Both the position numbers and the translations under genes were made by a program. Under the pieces are notes generated by a model, which saw only the letters and a program-made list of their open reading frames with translations, ran no database searches and was not told the DNA's origin. Below, piece after piece: positions 1-8,701 of a stretch of 64,000 bases of DNA (position 1 is the first letter of the stretch; the number at the start of each line of letters is the position of its first letter). This stretch comes from Geothrix oryzisoli. Lineage in GTDB: Bacteria; Acidobacteriota; Holophagae; Holophagales; Holophagaceae. The DNA lies in assembly GCF_022808865.1 (NCBI RefSeq), contig NZ_JAKZLB010000001.1:62001-126000 (forward strand). The letters run 5' to 3'.

Positions 1-615
1 CTTGTTGGCGAACGCCACGAAGGCATCCTGGATCTCGTCCAGATCCTTGTAGTGGTCCAGGTGCTCCCGGTCGATGTTGGTGATGGTGGCCAGGGTGGGG
101 TTCAGCATGAGGAAGCTGCCGTCGCTCTCGTCGGCCTCGGCCACCAGGACGGGGCCCTTGCCCAGCTTGGCATTGCTGCCGAGGATGCCCAGCTTGCCGC
201 CGATGACGATGGTGGGGTCCAGGCCGCCGTGGCTGAGCACCTGGGCCACCATGCTGGTGGTGGTGGTCTTCCCGTGGGAGCCCGCCACGGCCACGCCGTA
301 TTTCATGCGCATCAGCTCCGCCAGCATCTCGCCCCGGGGGATCACCGGCACCTTGGCGGCGTGGGCGGCCACGACCTCGGGGTTGTCGCCCTTCACGGCC
401 GAACTGATGACCACCACCTGGGCGCCTTCGATGGCCCGGCCGTCGTGGCCCAGGTGCACGGTGATGCCCAGGCTGCGGAGGCGCTGGGTCACGGCGCTTT
501 CCTTGAGATCGGAGCCGGAGACCTTGTGACCCAGGTTGGCGAGCACCTCGGCGATGCCCGACATCCCGATGCCGCCGATGCCCACGAAATGGATGTGCTG
601 GATCTTGCCGAACAC
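1..615 (-). CDS. murC: UDP-N-acetylmuramate--L-alanine ligase, N-terminal 205 residues (cut by window edge)
   Basis: MurC adds L-alanine to UDP-MurNAc using ATP, the first step of peptide-stem assembly in cytoplasmic peptidoglycan synthesis. The protein begins with the nucleotide-binding Rossmann strand [17 protein letters not shown] (residues about 8-24) and later shows the ATP-binding P-loop [10 protein letters not shown] near residue 110, then EADESDGSF and the [10 protein letters not shown] signature of Mur ligases. The start is taken as GTG at 615 because the homologous segment begins right there and GGGGGA sits a few bases upstream; the upstream ATG at 629 is in another frame. The gene runs off the left end, so about half is missing. 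It is divergent from the secreted-protein gene at 713, so it may head a leftward unit. Family identification is firm. Confidence 0.95.
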   Translation of the reverse strand, partial: MFGKIQHIHFVGIGGIGMSGIAEVLANLGHKVSGSDLKESAVTQRLRSLGITVHLGHDGRAIEGAQVVVISSAVKGDNPEVVAAHAAKVPVIPRGEMLAELMRMKYGVAVAGSHGKTTTTSMVAQVLSHGGLDPTIVIGGKLGILGSNAKLGKGPVLVAEADESDGSFLMLNPTLATITNIDREHLDHYKDLDEIQDAFVAFANK

Positions 616-712
616 CTTGAGTCCCCCATCTTTAGGAATTGCCAGAATACTCCAGCCGCTGGCATGGCTCTGGCTTGATAATGGCGTTCCACTGGAACCC
701 CGGGGGTGTGCG

Positions 713-1585
713 ATGAGATCCCGAAGCCCGCAATGCCACGTCGCGACCGTCTTTTCGGCCCTGCTGCTGGCTGGGGCCGTCTGTAGCGCTGCGCCACAAC
801 AGGAGCGGAGCCGTCGCGAATCGCCACAGCCCATGCGCGCCCCCGTCGACCGGCCGGCGCCGGACGCGTCCCGCCCCGTCCCGTCCGGACCCGTGTCGAG
901 GCCGGACATGATCGACCGGTCGTCGAACCGTCCGGGGCCCCGCACCCGTCAGGTGGACCCCCGTCCGACGGCCCTGGCGCCCCCGATCAACCGCGTGAGC
1001 CTGTACCCGGGCACTCGCGTGGTGGTGCCGCCCGCCTGGAACCGCTGCACCGTCTATCCCACGGGGCTCTACTGGCGTCAGCGGGACCTCATGGCCGAGA
1101 TCCAGTGGCTTTCGCGCCGGGGATTCATCCCGGTGACGCCGCTGGGCGACTCCGTGGACGCCCTGACCGACTATGTCCAGATGCCTGCCGGCTGGCGCGC
1201 CTACGGCGTCTCGGTTCCCGTGGGAGGCACGGTCCAGATCGAAGTCCAGCACGCCAAACTGGGCTGGTTCCGGCTCATGCTGGTGGACAAGTGGGGCCAT
1301 CCCGGGCCCGGCATGTTGCAGGCTGCCATAGCGCCCCAGCCGATCCTTGTGACCTACAAGAACCCCAACAAGGAGGCCACCGCCGTCTACGTCATCGTGG
1401 ACGACCCGGCCTGGTGGTCCGATGCGAAGAACCCCTACACCCTGGTCATCCGCCGGGACTGGGATCCGGCCAAGGTGGACCTGAGCCAGGTGAAGATGGT
1501 GGCCGGCCTGTGGGGGGCCAGCCCCAGCGTCAGCGCCGAATTCCGGGGACCCAGCCTGACCGGGCCGGCGGTGTTTCCTCACTAG
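713..1585 (+). CDS. Secreted protein of unknown function, proline/arginine-rich N-terminus
   Basis: A 290-residue protein with a signal peptide (hydrophobic stretch [10 protein letters not shown], likely cleavage after SAA near residue 26). A disordered Pro/Arg/Ser-rich linker follows to about residue 100, then a compact domain with many aromatic residues ([49 protein letters not shown]). The C-terminal part reads like a beta-sandwich, but I do not recognise a named family. The ATG at 713 is preferred over upstream in-frame starts because the signal peptide begins there and GGGGG lies just upstream. It is convergent with the lipid kinase gene and separated from it by a strong hairpin. Its stop codon lies inside a perfect 19-bp tandem duplication. 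Probably periplasmic or extracellular. Confidence 0.72.
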   Translation: MRSRSPQCHVATVFSALLLAGAVCSAAPQQERSRRESPQPMRAPVDRPAPDASRPVPSGPVSRPDMIDRSSNRPGPRTRQVDPRPTALAPPINRVSLYPGTRVVVPPAWNRCTVYPTGLYWRQRDLMAEIQWLSRRGFIPVTPLGDSVDALTDYVQMPAGWRAYGVSVPVGGTVQIEVQHAKLGWFRLMLVDKWGHPGPGMLQAAIAPQPILVTYKNPNKEATAVYVIVDDPAWWSDAKNPYTLVIRRDWDPAKVDLSQVKMVAGLWGASPSVSAEFRGPSLTGPAVFPH

Positions 1586-1605
1586 AGCGGTGTTTCCTCA
1601 CTAGA
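1568..1605. repeat. Perfect 19-bp tandem duplication across a stop codon
   Basis: The 19-bp unit GCGGTGTTTCCTCACTAGA occurs twice head to tail, at 1568-1586 and 1587-1605. The first copy contains the last codons and the TAG stop of the secreted-protein gene; the second lies in the 3' untranslated region and repeats the stop. It looks like a recent replication-slippage duplication with no effect on the protein. Confidence 0.9.
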
Positions 1606-1618
1606 TAGGGCCTCCAGC

Positions 1619-1650
1619 GAAGGAACGGCCCCGGGCGGGGCCGTTCCTTC
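1619..1650. terminator. Bidirectional hairpin terminator between convergent genes
   Basis: A perfect 14-bp stem (1619-1632 with 1637-1650) closes a GGGC tetraloop. The stem is GC-rich inside with A/T-rich ends (GAAGGAAC / GTTCCTTC), so either strand ends in a short pyrimidine run. It sits between the convergent secreted-protein and lipid-kinase genes. Confidence 0.8.
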
Positions 1651-1662
1651 GCATGGCTGCGC

Positions 1663-2610
1663 CTACTGCCAGGGACACGCCCCGGTCACCTGCATCCGGA
1701 AGGCCCGCGCATCGATGGTGAGGTCGGCGCGATCGCGCTCGGCCACGGGCTCCCCGTCGAGGTGCCAGGGCAGGGGGCGCTCCAGGCGCAGGGTGGCGCG
1801 GCGCAGGCGTCCTTCGTGGCGGAGGGGGGTATGGCCGCCCTCCCGGAACAAGGTGGGCGCTTCCGCCAGCAGGTCGAACCACGAGGGCCGGGCCAGGGTG
1901 GCCCACTGGAGGCAGCCGTCCGTGGGGTCCGCGCCCGGAGCGATCCAAAGGCCGCTGCCGTAGGTGGGCAGGTTGGCGAAGCAGAGGCTCCAGGCATGCT
2001 CCGGCAGCGCCGCTTCAGGGACCTTGAAGGCCTGCCGGAGGCGGTCGAGCCGCCCCGTGGGCTCAGGCATGGGCGCCAGTTCCGCGTCCCAGGCCAGGCC
2101 CGTCCCGGTCCAGGTGCGCCAGAGCTGCCAGCAGGCGCGGGCGTAGGTAAGGAAGCCGCGGCCGGCCATGCCGTCGAAGCGGTGGGCCACCGCGGCCTCG
2201 AAACCTGTGCCGCAGACATTCAGGAAGGGGGCCCCGTCGAGGCGGGGCAGGTCCATGCGCAGCTCCCGGCCATCCAGCAGGCGCTGCAGCGCGCCCAAAG
2301 GCTCCAGCGGCGTCCGGAGCCCCCGCACCAGGCCGTTGCCGCTGCCGCCGGGGATGGCGCCGAGGGGCACGGGGCACCCGCGATCGATCAGCGCCCTGGC
2401 CGCGTGGTGGATCGTGCCGTCCCCGCCCCAGACGATCAGGGGACCCTCCGCCCGCCGGGCCTGGTCGATGGCAGGTGCGAAGTCCCAGGGCGGGCCGAAG
2501 GGGATGGGCTCCACGCGCTCCCGGAGTTCCTTCGGCAGGGGCCGCAGCAGGGCGTCCGGATCCTTGGGGGTGGTGCCCGAGGCGGGGTTGAAGAGGATGG
2601 GCAGCCTCAT
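1663..2610 (-). CDS. Diacylglycerol/sphingosine kinase-family lipid kinase (YegS/BmrU-like)
   Basis: A 315-residue soluble kinase of the DAGK catalytic-domain family, which phosphorylates a lipid hydroxyl with a nucleoside triphosphate at the inner face of the membrane. The N-terminal half shows FNPASG (7-12), the nucleotide-binding GGDGT (62-66) and IPGGSGNG (86-93); the C-terminal beta-rich half ends with the WHLDGEPV motif typical of the family. The exact lipid substrate cannot be read from sequence. Its ATG overlaps the stop of the upstream pseudouridine synthase gene (ATGA), so the two are probably translationally coupled. Length is normal for the family. Confidence 0.88.
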   Translation of the reverse strand: MRLPILFNPASGTTPKDPDALLRPLPKELRERVEPIPFGPPWDFAPAIDQARRAEGPLIVWGGDGTIHHAARALIDRGCPVPLGAIPGGSGNGLVRGLRTPLEPLGALQRLLDGRELRMDLPRLDGAPFLNVCGTGFEAAVAHRFDGMAGRGFLTYARACWQLWRTWTGTGLAWDAELAPMPEPTGRLDRLRQAFKVPEAALPEHAWSLCFANLPTYGSGLWIAPGADPTDGCLQWATLARPSWFDLLAEAPTLFREGGHTPLRHEGRLRRATLRLERPLPWHLDGEPVAERDRADLTIDARAFRMQVTGACPWQ

Positions 2611-3476
2611 GGCCGGAATCTCGCGGGGGGGGCCTCCAGCCTCAGGTCCTCGCCCGTGACGGGGTGCTTCAGACCCAGTCGCCAGGCGTGGAGCCAGAGA
2701 CGGTCGGAGGGCGCGCCGCCATAGAGGGCGTCGCCGAGGATGGGCCGGCCCAGGTGGGCGAGGTGCACGCGGATCTGGTGCGTGCGGCCGGTGTGGATGC
2801 GGGCCACGAGGTAGTGGCCGGGGGTGAGGCCGGCCGTTTCTTCGTCGGTGGCGGGCCGGAAATCCGTGCGGGCGGACTTGGGCTCCAGGAGGTCGCCCTC
2901 GCAGCCGAAGCGGCCGGGATCGGCGCCGCGGATCCGGCCGATGGGGGCCTCCACGGTGCAGGCGGCCAGGGGCTCGGAGACCCTGGCGAGGTAGAGCTTC
3001 TCAAGGTCCCGGCCCGCAAAGGCCTCCGCCAGCCCTTTGTTCGCTTTCGGGTCCTTGGCCAGCACCAGCAGGCCCGAGGTGCCCTGATCCAGCCGATGGT
3101 GCAGGAAGAGCTTCAGGTCCGGACGCTGGGTCTTCAGCAGGGCCAGCAGGTCATGGCGGTCCGTGGCCCAGGTGCCCTGGGTGGCGATCCCCGCGGGCTT
3201 GTCCACCGCCAGGAGCCAGGCGTCCTCGAAGACGATGGGAATGGCCGTCGTCGGCACGGGCGGCAAGTCGGGATCGTAGGCCACGCGGACCTCGAGCCCC
3301 GGCTTCACGAGCTTGCCGGCCACCTTCAACCGCTTGCGGTCCACCTGCACGCCGCCCAGCTTCAGGGCCTCCCGGGCCGCCCGGCGGGACAGGTCCGTGC
3401 GCTTGGCGATGAGCTGGTCCAGACGCAGCTCCGCGTCCTCGGGGTCCACGGTGAAGGTCCATTTTTTCAGCGCCAT
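2607..3476 (-). CDS. RluA-family pseudouridine synthase (RluC/RluD-like)
   Basis: A 289-residue enzyme converting uridine to pseudouridine in structured RNA, most often 23S rRNA in this family. An S4-like RNA-binding domain (about 15-65: LRLDQLIAKRTDLSRRAARE) precedes the catalytic domain with the diagnostic HRLDQGTSG (127-135; Asp130 is the expected nucleophile) and the GRTHQIRVHLAHLGRPILGD block near the end. The start is placed at the ATG at 3476, after CTGGGGA, because the S4 domain begins there; an in-frame ATG at 3545 adds 23 unconvincing residues. The target uridine cannot be assigned. Overlaps the lipid kinase by ATGA. Confidence 0.9.
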   Translation of the reverse strand: MALKKWTFTVDPEDAELRLDQLIAKRTDLSRRAAREALKLGGVQVDRKRLKVAGKLVKPGLEVRVAYDPDLPPVPTTAIPIVFEDAWLLAVDKPAGIATQGTWATDRHDLLALLKTQRPDLKLFLHHRLDQGTSGLLVLAKDPKANKGLAEAFAGRDLEKLYLARVSEPLAACTVEAPIGRIRGADPGRFGCEGDLLEPKSARTDFRPATDEETAGLTPGHYLVARIHTGRTHQIRVHLAHLGRPILGDALYGGAPSDRLWLHAWRLGLKHPVTGEDLRLEAPPARFRP

Positions 3477-3565
3477 GTCCCCAGGGTAGCCGCTGCGCCG
3501 GATTGCCTCAAAAAGCGAGGCGATTTCGGGGGATGAGTTTGGCATGCTGAAGGCGGAGGTTCCCC

Positions 3566-6500
3566 ATGATCCGAATGCTCCGTGCCGGGCTGCTGATGGC
3601 CCTGGCTGTGCTGGCCACGGCTGCCGACATCCCGATGTCCGGCTTTACCTTGAAGCCCGGCTCCACGGGCCAGGCCCGAGGGCTCCGCCTGCAGGCCGCC
3701 GCGGAAGGTTCAGAGGCCGTGCTGGCCTCGGCCCCCGTGACGCTGAAGGTGGGCGAGCTGTACCGACTGAGCGCCACCATCCGCGCCGAAGGCGTGAAGG
3801 CCGACGCGCTGGCCCGGTATCCCACGGCCCTGGGCGCCTGCCTGTCCATGGAGAGCTTCCCCTTCACCAACGCCTCGCAGAGCGTGGCCGGCACCTCCGA
3901 GCGCAAGGTCTCCGTCCTGTTCCTGGCCACCGCCCCCGCGGATCGCGTGCAGCTGCACCTGGGCCGCAATGGGAAGGCCACGGGCGCCGCCATCTTCAGC
4001 GGCGTGAGACTGGAGAAGGTCGAGGACGTCACCGCCTTCATCCCCATGCAGACGGTGCGCTGGGCGGGCAAGGGCTTCCGCTACGAGATGGGCGGCTGGA
4101 CCTTCCTGCACATCGAGGGCACGCCCTATGCCCGGGGCCGCCAGCACGGTGAGCTCATGGCCGAGGAGATCGTGCGCTACATGACCAAGCTCGGCGTGTT
4201 GAAGAATGCCGCCGACCCCGTCCAGGGCTGGGCCGACCAGCGCCAGATGGCGGACGCCCTCTTCTTCCGCAAGTACGACGTGGAGTATCTCGAGGAGATG
4301 AAGGGGATCGCCGATGGCGCCGCGAAGGCTGGAGTGGTGTTCAAGGGCCGCCCGGTGGATCTGCTGGACATCGTCACGCTGAACAGCGCCGTGGACATGA
4401 GCCAGCTGCGCGAAGGCCTGGCGCATGCCTCGAACCCCCTCGCCGGGCGCACCTTCATGACCGGCGACGAGGAGATGGAACAGGGCGGGAAGGGCGACCA
4501 CTGCTCCTCCTTCGTGGCCACCAAGGGCGCCACCCGGTCCGGCCGCTTCATCTTCACGCAGATGTTCATGTGGAACGGCTATACGGGCACCGAGTGGAAC
4601 GTGATGCTGGACATCGTTCCCGAGAAGGGCCAGCGCCTGGTGATGCAGACCTTCGCCGGCGGCATCCACAGCGGCACTGACTGGTACCTCAACGCCTCGG
4701 GCCTGGTGATGGGCGAGACCACGGTGGGCCAGACGCCCTTCAACGCCGACGGCACACCCCAGAGCAACCGCATCCGCAAGGCGGCCCAGTATGCCCATGG
4801 CATCGACGAGGCCGCCGCCATCCTCTTCAAGCAGAACAACGGCCTCTACACCAACGACTGGACCATGGCCGACACCAAGACGGACGAAGGCGCCTGCTTC
4901 CTGCTGGGCACCGAGAAGACCCGGCTGTGGCGCACCGGCACCAGGGACAAGGCCGCCGACACACCCGGGAACCACCGGGACTTCATCTGGGCCAACAACA
5001 ACAACCGCGACCTTGAGGTGCGCGGGGAGTATGTGGCCAACCCCGACAATGCGCCCGCGGACCTGGCCTTCAACACCTGGAACCGCGACATCGCCTTCCA
5101 GGAGGCGTTCAAGACCTACGGGAAGGGCGGCTTCGACATCGACGCCTCCACCCGCCTGATGGCCAGCAGCCCCATCAATCGCCCCCACGCCTGCGATGCC
5201 AAGCTGACCACCTCGGAAATGGCCGAGAAGCTCGTCTTCATCGCCCATCAGGGCAAGACGACCCAGCGTGAGAAGCTGGTCGGCGGCCGCTGGATCGCGG
5301 ATCTGCCGGGCGCCACGCCCCACCTGACCTACGGGTACACGGCGTTCAGCCCCATCTGGGTGACGGGCAAGCTCCAGGCCGCCCGGGTGGCCTGGAAAGA
5401 AGAGAAGCAGGCGAAGGCGGCGCCCTCGCCTGAGGTGGCTTCGGTGAAGGAGGCCTACAGCTTCGACCCGAAGGGGCTCTGGACCGGGACGGTCAGGCCC
5501 GCGTCGGATGCGGACAACTGGTTCGTCAGCGGCTCCGCGGCCTACTGGCAGCAGCTGAAGCACCTGCCGGCCACGCCGGCGAAGGCCTTCGAGGCGCAGG
5601 GCGCCGCGCTGGCCGACCTGACCACCCGCCACCTCTGGCTGGGTGCCACGGAAGGGGCCAAGGCCCCGCTGGCGACGGTCACGGACTACGACCGTTACGG
5701 CGCCTACCAGATTCCCCGCCTCCGGGGCGTCTTCGCCCTGCACCAGCTGCGCCTGCAGCTGGGCAATGGGGCCTTCGCCAAGGCCATGGGGGCCGTCCAC
5801 GGCCGCTTCGCCGGGAAGGCCGCCTCCACCGCCGAGATCCTGAAGGCCCTGTCCGAAGGGGCCGGGCAGGATGTGGCGCCCATTCTGAAGCCATGGCTGG
5901 AGCGGGCCGATCTGCCCCGGCCGGGCTTCAAGGCCCGGGTGGAGAAGGTCGGCGAGGCCTACCAGGTGAAGGTCGAAGTCGACCAGACCGGCGTGGCCTA
6001 TCCCTTCGTGGCCTTCGCCAGCCTGGAAACCGAAAAGGGAGCTCGGCTGGAGCGGATGGCCGTGCCGGGCCCCCGGGCCGTGTTCAGCTTCCGGAGCGAG
6101 TCGAAGCCCACGCGGATCGTCTTCAACGCTGGCCACGACCTGCCCATGCCCCGCGTCAACTTCTGGGTTCCGGGCAATGTGCTGGACGATTGGAGCGCCA
6201 CCCTCCTGGTCTTCGGCACCGCCCGCGAGGTGGAGGCCCAGCGCACCCTCGCGCTGAACTATCGCGAAGCCCTGGCCGACAACATGACCGAGGTGCTGCT
6301 GCCCGTGAAACCCGATGCCGAGGTGAGCGACGCCGACCTGACCGCCCACGATCTGGTGCTCTTCGGTGGCCCGGCTGAGAACGGGATCGCCGCGCGCCTC
6401 CAGGCTGAGGGCAGGCTGCCCTTCGAGGCCGGCCCGGGCTGGTTCGTGTGGCAGGGCCGCACCTACGGCCGCCCCGACGACGGCCTCCTGGCTGCCTTCC

Positions 6501-6682
6501 CCAATCCCTGGAACCCCAGGCGCATGCTGGTGTTCGTCGTCGCCAACAGCCGCGTCCAGCAGTGGGCCATGACGAAGGCCGTGCCCCGGGGCCTGCCCGG
6601 CTGGACGATCTATCGGGGCAGCGAGGTCAAGGACAAGGGGCAGGCCGCAGCCGAAGGCATGGTGGCCGACCTCAAACCCTGA
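3566..6682 (+). CDS. Exported C45-family/phospholipase B-like hydrolase with an M1-peptidase-like C-terminal half
   Basis: A 1038-residue exported protein. A signal peptide (MIRMLRAGLLMALAVLATAA) is followed by an Ig- or CBM-like region to about residue 165. The next part looks like C45 autoproteolytic acyltransferases and phospholipase B-like Ntn hydrolases: YARGRQHGELMAEEI, then GDHCSSF with Cys313 as the candidate N-terminal nucleophile exposed by self-cleavage, then NASGLVMGETT and TDEGACFLLG. The last 400 residues resemble the C-terminal helical and beta domains of M1 aminopeptidases (YQIPRLRGVFALHQL; NFWVPGNVLDDWSATLLVFG), but no HExxH zinc motif is visible. The start is firm (AGGCGGAGG upstream plus signal peptide). 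It probably hydrolyses an amide or ester bond in the periplasm or outside. The substrate is unknown and the C-terminal assignment is tentative. Confidence 0.75.
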   Translation: MIRMLRAGLLMALAVLATAADIPMSGFTLKPGSTGQARGLRLQAAAEGSEAVLASAPVTLKVGELYRLSATIRAEGVKADALARYPTALGACLSMESFPFTNASQSVAGTSERKVSVLFLATAPADRVQLHLGRNGKATGAAIFSGVRLEKVEDVTAFIPMQTVRWAGKGFRYEMGGWTFLHIEGTPYARGRQHGELMAEEIVRYMTKLGVLKNAADPVQGWADQRQMADALFFRKYDVEYLEEMKGIADGAAKAGVVFKGRPVDLLDIVTLNSAVDMSQLREGLAHASNPLAGRTFMTGDEEMEQGGKGDHCSSFVATKGATRSGRFIFTQMFMWNGYTGTEWNVMLDIVPEKGQRLVMQTFAGGIHSGTDWYLNASGLVMGETTVGQTPFNADGTPQSNRIRKAAQYAHGIDEAAAILFKQNNGLYTNDWTMADTKTDEGACFLLGTEKTRLWRTGTRDKAADTPGNHRDFIWANNNNRDLEVRGEYVANPDNAPADLAFNTWNRDIAFQEAFKTYGKGGFDIDASTRLMASSPINRPHACDAKLTTSEMAEKLVFIAHQGKTTQREKLVGGRWIADLPGATPHLTYGYTAFSPIWVTGKLQAARVAWKEEKQAKAAPSPEVASVKEAYSFDPKGLWTGTVRPASDADNWFVSGSAAYWQQLKHLPATPAKAFEAQGAALADLTTRHLWLGATEGAKAPLATVTDYDRYGAYQIPRLRGVFALHQLRLQLGNGAFAKAMGAVHGRFAGKAASTAEILKALSEGAGQDVAPILKPWLERADLPRPGFKARVEKVGEAYQVKVEVDQTGVAYPFVAFASLETEKGARLERMAVPGPRAVFSFRSESKPTRIVFNAGHDLPMPRVNFWVPGNVLDDWSATLLVFGTAREVEAQRTLALNYREALADNMTEVLLPVKPDAEVSDADLTAHDLVLFGGPAENGIAARLQAEGRLPFEAGPGWFVWQGRTYGRPDDGLLAAFPNPWNPRRMLVFVVANSRVQQWAMTKAVPRGLPGWTIYRGSEVKDKGQAAAEGMVADLKP

Positions 6683-6722
6683 GAAGGTGCCGGGGTCATG
6701 GGCTAACCTGGACGGACAGCCC

Positions 6723-8114
6723 ATGACCAACCTCTCCGACCTCATCCAGCGCCTGGCCGATTGGCTGTTCATGCCATGGATCCTGATCGTGCTGATGGGG
6801 GGCGGCGTCTTCCTGACGCTGCGGCTGGGATGGGTGCAGCTGCGCCGGTTCCGGGAGGCCCTCGGCGCGATGGTCGCCGAGCAGTCGAGGACGGCCGGTG
6901 GGCCCCTGACGCCCTTCCAGGCCTTCATGACGGCCCTGGGGGCCTCCATCGGCACCGGCAACATCGCCGGGGTGGCCACGGCCATCATCTCGGGCGGGCC
7001 GGGCGCGCTCTTCTGGATCTGGTGCTTCGGCTTCTTCGCCACCGCGATCAAGTTCTGCGAGGCGGTGCTCGGCCTCCACTTCCGCGTGGTCCACGGCGAC
7101 TCCGTCCGGAGCGGGCCCATGTACTACCTGCGCGACGGGTTGAAGTCCCCGGCGCTCGCGTGGACCTTCGCCCTGGCCTCCTGCCTGGCGGCCCTCACGA
7201 CGGCCCCCTTCTCGCAGCCGAACTCCATCGGGGTGGCCATGGCGCAGGTGTTTCCCGGTGGGGAAGTGAGCCTCCCCTGGCTGGGCGGCGTGTCACGGAC
7301 CGCCCTCTTCACGGGGCTGGCCGTGTGCGTCCTCACCTGGGCGGTGGTCATCGGCGGGATCAAAACCATCGGCCGGGTGGCGGAAAAGCTCGCCCCGCTC
7401 AAGGTCGGCCTCTACCTCCTCGGCGGCCTGATCGTCCTCCTCACGCACCTCCCGGCGCTGCCGGGCGTGCTGGCCACGGTGTTCCGGGAGGCCTTCTCCT
7501 TCCGGGCCGCGGGCGGCACGGCAGCGGGCCTGGGTGTCGTCATCGCCATGCGGTACGGCGTGGCGCGGGGCGTGTATGCCAACGAGGCGGGCTACGGCTC
7601 GGCGGCCATGGCCTACGGCACGGCCCGGAGCGACCGCCCCGACCGGCAGGGGCTCAACGCCGTCATGGAGACCTTCATCATCTCCTGTGTGACCTCGTCC
7701 ATCAGCGCGCTGACGATCCTCGTGAGCGGCGTGGCCCAGCGGTCCATCGCGGCCATCCGGGCGGGCGGCGCGGGCCTGACCAGCACGGCCGCCGTGGCGG
7801 CCGCCTTCAACACCTCGATGCCCACCCTGGGCGGGTGGATCGTCGCCTTCTGCTCGTTCCTCTTCGGCTACACGACCCTCATCGGGTGGGCCTTCTTCGG
7901 CGAGCAGGCGATGGAATACCTGTTCCGCGGCCGGGGGACGAAGGCCTACCGCTGGGTCTACTGCCTGCTGATCCCCTTCGGAGCCATCGCCAAGCCCTCC
8001 GCCGTCTGGGCCTGGGGTGACCTCATGAGCGTGGTGCAGGTCTTCCCGAACATGATCGGTCTGGTGGGCCTGGTGGGTCTCGCGGCCCGTTACGCCACGT
8101 CGAAGGAGGCCTGA
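6723..8114 (+). CDS. Alanine/glycine:cation symporter (AGCS family)
   Basis: A 463-residue inner-membrane transporter importing alanine, glycine or a related amino acid with Na+ or H+. The N-terminus (LADWLFMPWILIVLMGGGVF, then LRLGWVQLRRF) and the signature ALGASIGTGNIAGVATAI match the AlsT/DagA group, as do TAPFSQPNSIG and YANEAGYGSAAMA. About ten to eleven hydrophobic segments are visible. The ATG at 6723 aligns with the usual N-terminus; a GTG at 6687 would add twelve residues and has its SD too close. It follows the C45-like hydrolase by 40 bp on the same strand. If that enzyme releases amino acids outside the cytoplasm, this could import them (inference). Confidence 0.92.
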   Translation: MTNLSDLIQRLADWLFMPWILIVLMGGGVFLTLRLGWVQLRRFREALGAMVAEQSRTAGGPLTPFQAFMTALGASIGTGNIAGVATAIISGGPGALFWIWCFGFFATAIKFCEAVLGLHFRVVHGDSVRSGPMYYLRDGLKSPALAWTFALASCLAALTTAPFSQPNSIGVAMAQVFPGGEVSLPWLGGVSRTALFTGLAVCVLTWAVVIGGIKTIGRVAEKLAPLKVGLYLLGGLIVLLTHLPALPGVLATVFREAFSFRAAGGTAAGLGVVIAMRYGVARGVYANEAGYGSAAMAYGTARSDRPDRQGLNAVMETFIISCVTSSISALTILVSGVAQRSIAAIRAGGAGLTSTAAVAAAFNTSMPTLGGWIVAFCSFLFGYTTLIGWAFFGEQAMEYLFRGRGTKAYRWVYCLLIPFGAIAKPSAVWAWGDLMSVVQVFPNMIGLVGLVGLAARYATSKEA

Positions 8115-8142
8115 AGCGCGGGGTCGCCCGTCGGGACCGGGC

Positions 8143-8574
8143 TCAGATCGAGTAGCCCTGGCTGTCCACTTCCAGCGCCTGGTGCCGGTCGGCGAGGTCG
8201 GCCAGCGTGGTGCCCCGGAGGACCACCCGGGCGGCCTCGGTGCTGCGGGACCAGAGCTCGCGGATGGCGCGGGCGCCGGAAGTCGCATCGGCGGGCAGGC
8301 CGCCGGTGGTGAAGCGGCCTTCAAGGGCCTCCAGCACCTCCAGGGCCGTGATGTGGCTGGGGTGGCGTGTCAGCTCGCAGCCGCCATTGGGGCCGCGCTG
8401 CACCTTGACCAGGCCGGCGGCCTTGAGGTTCCCCAGGAGCACGCGGAGGAACTTGACCGGGAGCGCCTGACGCTCGGCGATGTCCGCCATCAGGACCGGG
8501 CCCCGGCCCGCATGGAGGGCCAGTTCCACCATGAGCAGCAGCCCGTAGCGCCCTTTGGCTGAACCCTTCAACAT
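8143..8574 (-). CDS. Rrf2-family transcriptional regulator (CymR-like, no IscR cluster cysteines)
   Basis: A 143-residue winged-helix repressor of the Rrf2 family. The N-terminal DNA-binding part shows KGRYGLLLMVELA, IAERQALPVKFLRVLL and the wing GLVKVQRGPNGGCELTR, all typical. The region where IscR carries three Fe-S-ligating cysteines has none; the only cysteine is in the wing. It is transcribed divergently from cysK across a 127-bp gap that holds the cysK promoter with an inverted repeat. In Firmicutes the Rrf2 protein CymR represses cysteine biosynthesis together with CysK, so a similar cysteine-sensing role is a reasonable inference. SD GGGGAGG precedes the ATG. Convergent with the symporter gene. 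Confidence 0.87.
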   Translation of the reverse strand: MLKGSAKGRYGLLLMVELALHAGRGPVLMADIAERQALPVKFLRVLLGNLKAAGLVKVQRGPNGGCELTRHPSHITALEVLEALEGRFTTGGLPADATSGARAIRELWSRSTEAARVVLRGTTLADLADRHQALEVDSQGYSI

Positions 8575-8634
8575 GCGGCCTCCCCGGACAGTCTAGCGGT
8601 CGTCTGAAATGCATAATAAAAATAATTAACAAAC

Positions 8635-8662
8635 TTGACAATATGGGTTTCCCTCCCATACT
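8635..8662 (+). promoter_or_regulatory. cysK promoter with overlapping inverted repeat
   Basis: A consensus -35 TTGACA (8635-8640) and a -10-like CATACT (8657-8662) are separated by 16 bp. The spacer and -10 contain an inverted repeat, TATGGG (8642-8647) and CCCATA (8655-8660) with a 7-bp gap, well placed for a repressor to block polymerase. The 25 bp upstream are strikingly AT-rich for this genome and could act as an UP element. The adjacent divergent Rrf2 gene is the obvious candidate regulator (inference). Confidence 0.65.
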
Positions 8663-8701
8663 TCTCCATTCCGGGCCGCGCCCGAACTCGAAGGAGCCCC
8701 C

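Noticed and set aside
3710-7120. Very long open frame on the minus strand opposite the C45-like hydrolase and symporter genes.
   Set aside because: Its translation is low-complexity, rich in His/Gly/Gln/Arg with no domain, while the plus-strand frame carries clear motifs. It reflects GC-biased codons on the opposite strand.
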